From: Chondrilla cf. caribensis
Lineage: Eukaryota; Porifera; Demospongiae; Chondrillida; Chondrillidae
Assembly (NCBI GenBank): GCA_964020155.1
Contig: OZ026548.1
Location: forward strand, 3,246,397-3,310,396
DNA length: 64,000 bases
Direction: 5' to 3'
Made by a program: the position numbers and the translations under genes. Each line of letters begins with the position of its first letter. Position 1 is the stretch's first letter. Positions 59,096-64,000 of this stretch are shown in pieces. Below the pieces are notes generated by a model. It was given only the letters and a program-made list of their open reading frames with translations, was not told where the DNA came from and ran no database searches.

Positions 59096-59261
59096 CCTTA
59101 CTTTCATTTATTTTCCTGACACATAACCTTTGTATTTTATTATAATTATTACATAGTAAAATCTTTGTTATTATATTATAATTATTATGATAGTGTTATA
59201 TAAAACTGAGGGTCCAAATATTTCACAGGCAGTCCAAATATTTCAATGGCTTCCTGAAATA

Positions 59262-59830
59262 TTAGTTCCGGGGGGTCCATATATTTTGAAATATTTGTTC
59301 CGGGGGGAACCATTTTAGGGGGGGCCAAATTTTTCGTGACAGAACCACTCGCTTGACCACTTCATTATCCCTGATTGAATTCAACACTTTGATTGTAAAG
59401 TTTTCATTTGCGACATCCTTTAGGGTAGTTCTCAAATCCTTTCTCTCCCCATCCAATGCCTCACACTCGATGAGGAAGTGACTAACGTCTCCTACTGCCT
59501 TGTGGCATAGCGAACACAACCTTTCCCCTCTCTCCTTCTTTTGCTATCTTCTTGTCTCAACCTCTAACTTGCATAATTGGGGCAAACACTTCTAAATTCT
59601 AGCTGCCATCAATCGACTTTGGTTTTTATTTACAATGTTAACCACTCTTTCATCCTGCCATTCCTTATTAACTAAATCACCGCACACCCAGCCCAATACT
59701 GTAATTTAGATGACCTATTGCACCCTTCTACCCATTCCAATCTCAGCTTTCTCCATATACTATCATTTAACATCTCCTTAATCTGCCTATCTGACAGCCC
59801 CTAAAGAATTCCAAACATCCTCTTCCAAAT
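59262..59830 (-). mobile_element. LINE 3'-terminal fragment
   Basis: The minus strand encodes broken pieces typical of the C-terminus of LINE polyproteins. KLRLEWVEGCNRSSKLQYW (about 59755-59697) is followed after stops by the zinc-knuckle-like CSLCHKAVGDVSHFLIECEA (59516-59457) and a short helical tail. Stops and frameshifts make it inactive. The reverse transcriptase is absent, consistent with a relic. Confidence 0.65.
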
Positions 59831-60295
59831 ACAATCAATCAATGAATCAATAATTATTTGAGTGCACCACACCCAAAGGTGCTAGGACATACCATTGATT
59901 TGGGTTTAGATAATCAACTGTGGTGATTTGCGGCTGAAAAGAGGCTATGGTCTAGCAGTTTTCAGGAAGTTTTTAGTTTGTTAATTTCTATAGAGCTCTG
60001 CAATGTGTGTCGATTCGTAATTGTGAAGTAATTCACCTCTTTGTAGCTTCGCCGTAGCTCCATCGGCCCATGCTTGTCGACTAACGTGTAGGTGAACATT
60101 GTTCAGTGCGGAAATCGCAACGAAGCTTGGAAACGAAAATATCTGAACGAACGGCGAAAATAGTACTATATTCACCTATCCATAGACGGAATAGAGACAT
60201 AAGCGTTCACAGTAGCAATTTTAGGCAAAATTTTATCCTTCCAGAACGACGCCATTTTCGCACCAGGTGACAATCGTTCCGTTTCCTTTGGCTGG

Positions 60296-60545
60296 CACTG
60301 CTTCAACGTCGCTGCAACTGATTGTAAGCGCCCATGAAAACGCTCTCAACACCTGGAGATGTCTCACATATCAAGCTACCTATGAACATGAGGCGAGAAG
60401 CTTAACGCATTGTAAACCATGTGAACAGCCGGGAGATATGAGAAAATACCAAATCGGATTCAACCAATAACAAAGAGAGATGTCTTTTGAGTCATATATT
60501 CAAAATCACTCCGTAGAGTTGTGGAGACACATGCATGCACGCTGA
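60296..60545 (+). repeat. Direct repeat flanking the Ulp1-PHD gene, right
   Basis: Partner of 57350-57595, same orientation, separated by about 2.7 kb that holds the Ulp1-PHD gene and the LINE fragment. A third partial copy is at 52435. No gene is seen between here and TRAPPC11 at 61149. Confidence 0.65.
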
Positions 60546-61148
60546 ATTCAAAAAATTGTTGAAAATTGACTTCAGGAATCTTCTCAAAAGCATGAAAAAT
60601 GTTCTGAAAGAGAGGTTCATGGCAAGATCATGACTGATTGGGTCAAAATGTATGACTGCTGAAAGACTCACCTGCAGACCATTAGCTACATTGTATGAAC
60701 TAACAACTAAGGTAATAGTTAAATTCGCTAATATGACTACTGCATTCTATCCATTATTATTAATAATAAAATTCTTTTGTATTATGTACCTCATTGTATT
60801 GCCAATTGGACTGATTTAAGCTGCTGAGATAGTTGTATGTGTTTCAACGTAGCTACAAACAATTGTATTGCATTGCATGGCATGCACGTGACTATCTGGA
60901 AGTTTTTTTGTTTTGTTCTCTTTCAAAAGTTACCTGATATTATAATACAATTGTTTAAGTTTATTTTAATGTACGTATACGTAGACTAGACCATACTTTC
61001 TTCCTTAGCGAGGTTCTGCACAAAGTTCACACCTAGTATTATACGTACACAATGGATTTTATACATAATATTATGCACATGCCTTTAATATACGTAGAAT
61101 AGGACTACTGAATTGTTACGTGAAGAGAGTTGCGACATCCTGATCAAA

Positions 61149-64000
61149 ATGTCTGCCGACTTCAGGTTTCCAGAGTCCCTTAAACGTCCTCCGCGGCCTT
61201 TTGTTGGTCTAACCGGACTGGACACCACTCATAATGCAATACACAGGACGATATGGGAAGCATTCGAAGCTTCCAAGAAGGAAGACAGAAAGCGACTCGC
61301 CTACAAGCTCTTTGAACTTGATCACATATATCCAAAACCCAGTAGACCGGACTTCGTTGTGAGTGTTTCCATACATTACGCCTTTTTATATATAGGGGAG
61401 TACTGGATACAAGCATTACTCGAATTGCTCACCAGTGGGTTGATCTGACCACATATGGGCCTGAAGTGGAGCTGTAGTGATGTCCCAAATCACATGCGTT
61501 GTGCCTATAGTATTGTTACGGGTGACGAATTTACCTACCATGCAAGGTAATGCTAGGTGTGTATTGAGTTGTAGAACCCGTAGAAGAGTAGTCAGATGAC
61601 ATGGTGTTGAGGTGTAATGCAATCTCCCACAATCCATGTCCCATTGGAGTGTTTGTTGATATACGTAGTATTTACTGGCTGGCAACTGTACACTATGTCT
61701 GTGTTGTGCTGACCTTTTCTTTAGCGCATGAACTATGAATCTTATACTCCTGCTGGGATTCTGAAACGATCATGGATGAAGAAGCACACGACAGAGATTC
61801 CATCTGTGCTGATTGTTTTCTTTGACTTGGACTGGAAAGATCCTGAGTGGGATAATAAAAAGCTTGAATGTGCCTCCAGGGTGGAAATTGTCAGGTTTTT
61901 TACTCACATACATTGACTACAAGAACTACATCACATACATTGACTACAAGAACTACATCACATACATTGACTACAAGAACTACATCACATACTTTGACTA
62001 CAAGAACTACATCTTGTATGAGTTGCAGTGTTGCTCTTTGCTAGATCTGGACTTCAAAAGCGAGCTACTTATCTCGTTGTAGTTCTTGTACAATCGACCC
62101 CGCCTAATCTCCCAGGTGTGTCCACAGCTGAACTACTAGCCACAAGCCTTGTCTGTCTGTCTACTTCCATTGTGCCTGTCACACACAGGTACGGTGAACA
62201 CCACAGAAGAACAGTTTGTCAGGGACCGTGCCTCTCAGCTGTACAAGGCTTGTAGCCTAGTTCAAGGACAGCTGTATCTGCTCCCAGTTCTTGGTCGGTT
62301 AGAAACCACTACTAGATATGTTTCTCAGTGAGTGCCAGTAGTATACACAGCATATGTACGTGCTTCTTTTTTACTGTCTTACTTTCTGTTTTCACACATG
62401 GCATATACGTATATAATACTCCTTTAATCAGGCTGGAAGATGCCATATTCACAACAGCTCAAAAATACTATGACCAGCGTATCAAGAAGATCAAAGGGCA
62501 CGAGGTACCACAAACGTTTGCTTTAAATTGCTTCAGATTACTGGATGTGTGTTTCTCTGCAGGACTTGTTGCTTCTTCCCCAGCACAACCTCCTCATGGT
62601 GAGGTATCACTTCAAAACTGCCTTTTTCACTGAACTCCGCCAGGACAAACTGGACATGGACAAAGCACTGGAGTATGTTCTTTGGTTATCCCACTATTAT
62701 AGTACTGGAACCACGTGTTCACAGTGTAATGTGTGTATGTATAATATGTATCCCAATTGGTGAAAACATCAAAGAGACTGACAAGGACACATATCCTGTG
62801 TATCATTTATTATATTCCATGTGTCCCTGAGTTTCTCAGATGTGACAATTGATTAATTCATTAACTACCAACAGGCCAACAATTAGCTACTCTGGACACA
62901 TGTTGTTTACATCACATTCAGAAGGGATACACTGGGGAGAGATCCTTTCTTGGAACACCTTGGGTATTGCCCTCAGTGTCCCATACAAAGGATCTATTTC
63001 CTGTGTATCATTGCTAAAAGTGATATGTATAACATATTCATGTATACTCCGTAACTTTGTATGAATTGGAGAATACTATTGTAGGGTGCTTGGTTTAACA
63101 GTCCAACTTAACTTACATTGTTCCAACAATTAGGGATTACAGGAAGGCATATCAGTTGATTGTTGACACTGTGTCAACTATGGCAGACCATATCCTGGAG
63201 TTCAAAGTTGTCTCGGGCTACTGCAGCTACAAGGTGCTCATACCCAGATAGTGTGTCTCCTACATGATCTTTACATATCGCCTCTGTTTGTCAGATCTGC
63301 AACATTTTGTTCAGGAAGAGTGATGTTGAAGGTGCGTTGATGCAGTTTAGGAGACATATCGACTTCTTTAGAAGTCAGATTGGACCCAAATCTTTGGCCT
63401 ACGAGCATGCATCTTGGATGTCCAAACAGTGAGTGCTGTACATAAAACTGTTCATGTGTACTATAACAGTAAACATGGAATCTGGCTTTGAAGAACATGC
63501 CAATCTTCTCTCATCATTGTACCTACTCACATACGACTGAATCCTCTTACTGCAAACTGGTTTTTTAAAGCAAATTTGGTGATGTAACAAAGGAATAAGC
63601 TCAACCATTTGCTGCAGTACTGAACAGAATATTGTTCAGATGTAATCGTTTCCTACAAGAGTTTAACTTTCAAATTTCTTATTTGTGATTTCCACTATAC
63701 AAACGTACATACATAGTACATACTCACATGCATTCTTTTTACAAATATACAATGCACGTCTGGATGGCTAGCATATTATGTGTATACTGTACACATGGTA
63801 GTTTGCAGATGTTCAGTCAGCCCCTGTTTGTGATTACATAGAGCACATGTATTATGTGTGTGTCTGCTTGTAGGTATAGTGGGTTTGCAGACCTTCTCTC
63901 ATCCATCATCAGCAATGTCAAGGCAACACAGAGAAGTCATCCAGGAGTGTACTATCAGAAGGCGGCATTCTATGCCATAGACAGACAGAGACTTTGTCAT
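61149..64000 (+). CDS. TRAPPC11: TRAPPC11 (foie gras), 5' part
   Basis: TRAPPC11 is a large subunit of the TRAPPIII tethering complex, acting in ER-to-Golgi traffic and autophagy. Nine exons join in frame: 61149-61358, 61725-61894, 62045-62115, 62189-62327, 62432-62504, 62563-62672, 63134-63233, 63295-63428 and 63874-64000, giving 378 codons before the window edge. It tracks the human N-terminus throughout: FVGLTGLDTTHNAIHRTIWE, then YTPAGILKRSWMKKH, VLIVFFDLDWKDPEW, ECASRVEIVR, LEDAIFTTAQKYY, VRYHFKTAFFTELRQD, YEHASWMSKQ and GVYYQKAAFYA. This covers the alpha-solenoid start and the beginning of the foie gras domain. The start ATG (ATGTCTGCC) sits seven residues closer to the conserved region than in human. 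Intron 2 begins GTTTTT, a weak donor, directly before a 27-bp tandem repeat. Confidence 0.93.
61906..62012. repeat. 27-bp tandem repeat, four copies
   Basis: Four near-identical units containing CATTGACTACAAGAACTACA, starting about 11 bases after the TRAPPC11 exon 2 donor and ending 32 bases before exon 3. The repeat fills most of the 150-base intron 2. Confidence 0.93.

Overview
The window is nuclear DNA of an invertebrate animal. The genes have many exons, short GT-AG introns, and encode conserved metazoan proteins. The DNA is AT-rich, full of microsatellites, and carries Tigger-type MITEs, a Penelope-like element, LINEs, a Ty3/gypsy fragment and a Ginger-type integrase/Ulp1/PHD gene. This mix would suit a sponge or another early-branching animal, but no sequence here identifies the species. 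There are no prokaryotic features. All exon structures below were read by hand from splice sites, reading frames and remembered human orthologues; no alignment was run.

Region 1-22 kb has almost no ordinary genes. It is a mosaic of diverged, repeated non-coding modules, including about ten copies of one ~280-bp module. Within it are three copies of a small gene-like unit whose last exon ends in a CVIL prenylation signal. Decayed elements sit among the copies: a LINE reverse transcriptase, a gypsy gag, a Penelope-like GIY-YIG end with a hammerhead-like motif, and MITEs.

Region 22.4-37.1 kb holds two complete minus-strand genes. HSCB (5 exons, 237 aa) is the mitochondrial J-domain co-chaperone of iron-sulfur cluster transfer. 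RAP1GDS1/SmgGDS (14 exons, 595 aa) is an armadillo-repeat chaperone and exchange factor for small GTPases that end in a CaaX box. A ~3-kb non-LTR retrotransposon lies antisense in intron 3 of RAP1GDS1.

Region 37-53 kb is rich in TACG/TATG-type tetranucleotide repeats. It contains a plus-strand gene of 8 coding exons (497 aa) with the unusual order Tudor, PHD finger, C-terminal MYND finger. After it come a broken coiled-coil gene candidate, a tRNA-derived SINE, a MITE, and an isolated exon encoding one LNR (Lin-12/Notch repeat).

Region 53.8-64 kb contains a minus-strand ankyrin-Kelch gene (3 exons, 473 aa), then the Ginger-like integrase C-terminus/Ulp1/PHD gene between two direct repeats, and a LINE 3' fragment. 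The 5' part of TRAPPC11 (9 exons, 378 codons) runs off the right edge. HSCB, RAP1GDS1 and TRAPPC11 are conserved housekeeping genes (mitochondria, small-GTPase handling, vesicle traffic) with no sign of joint function; the rest is dominated by mobile and tandem repeats.
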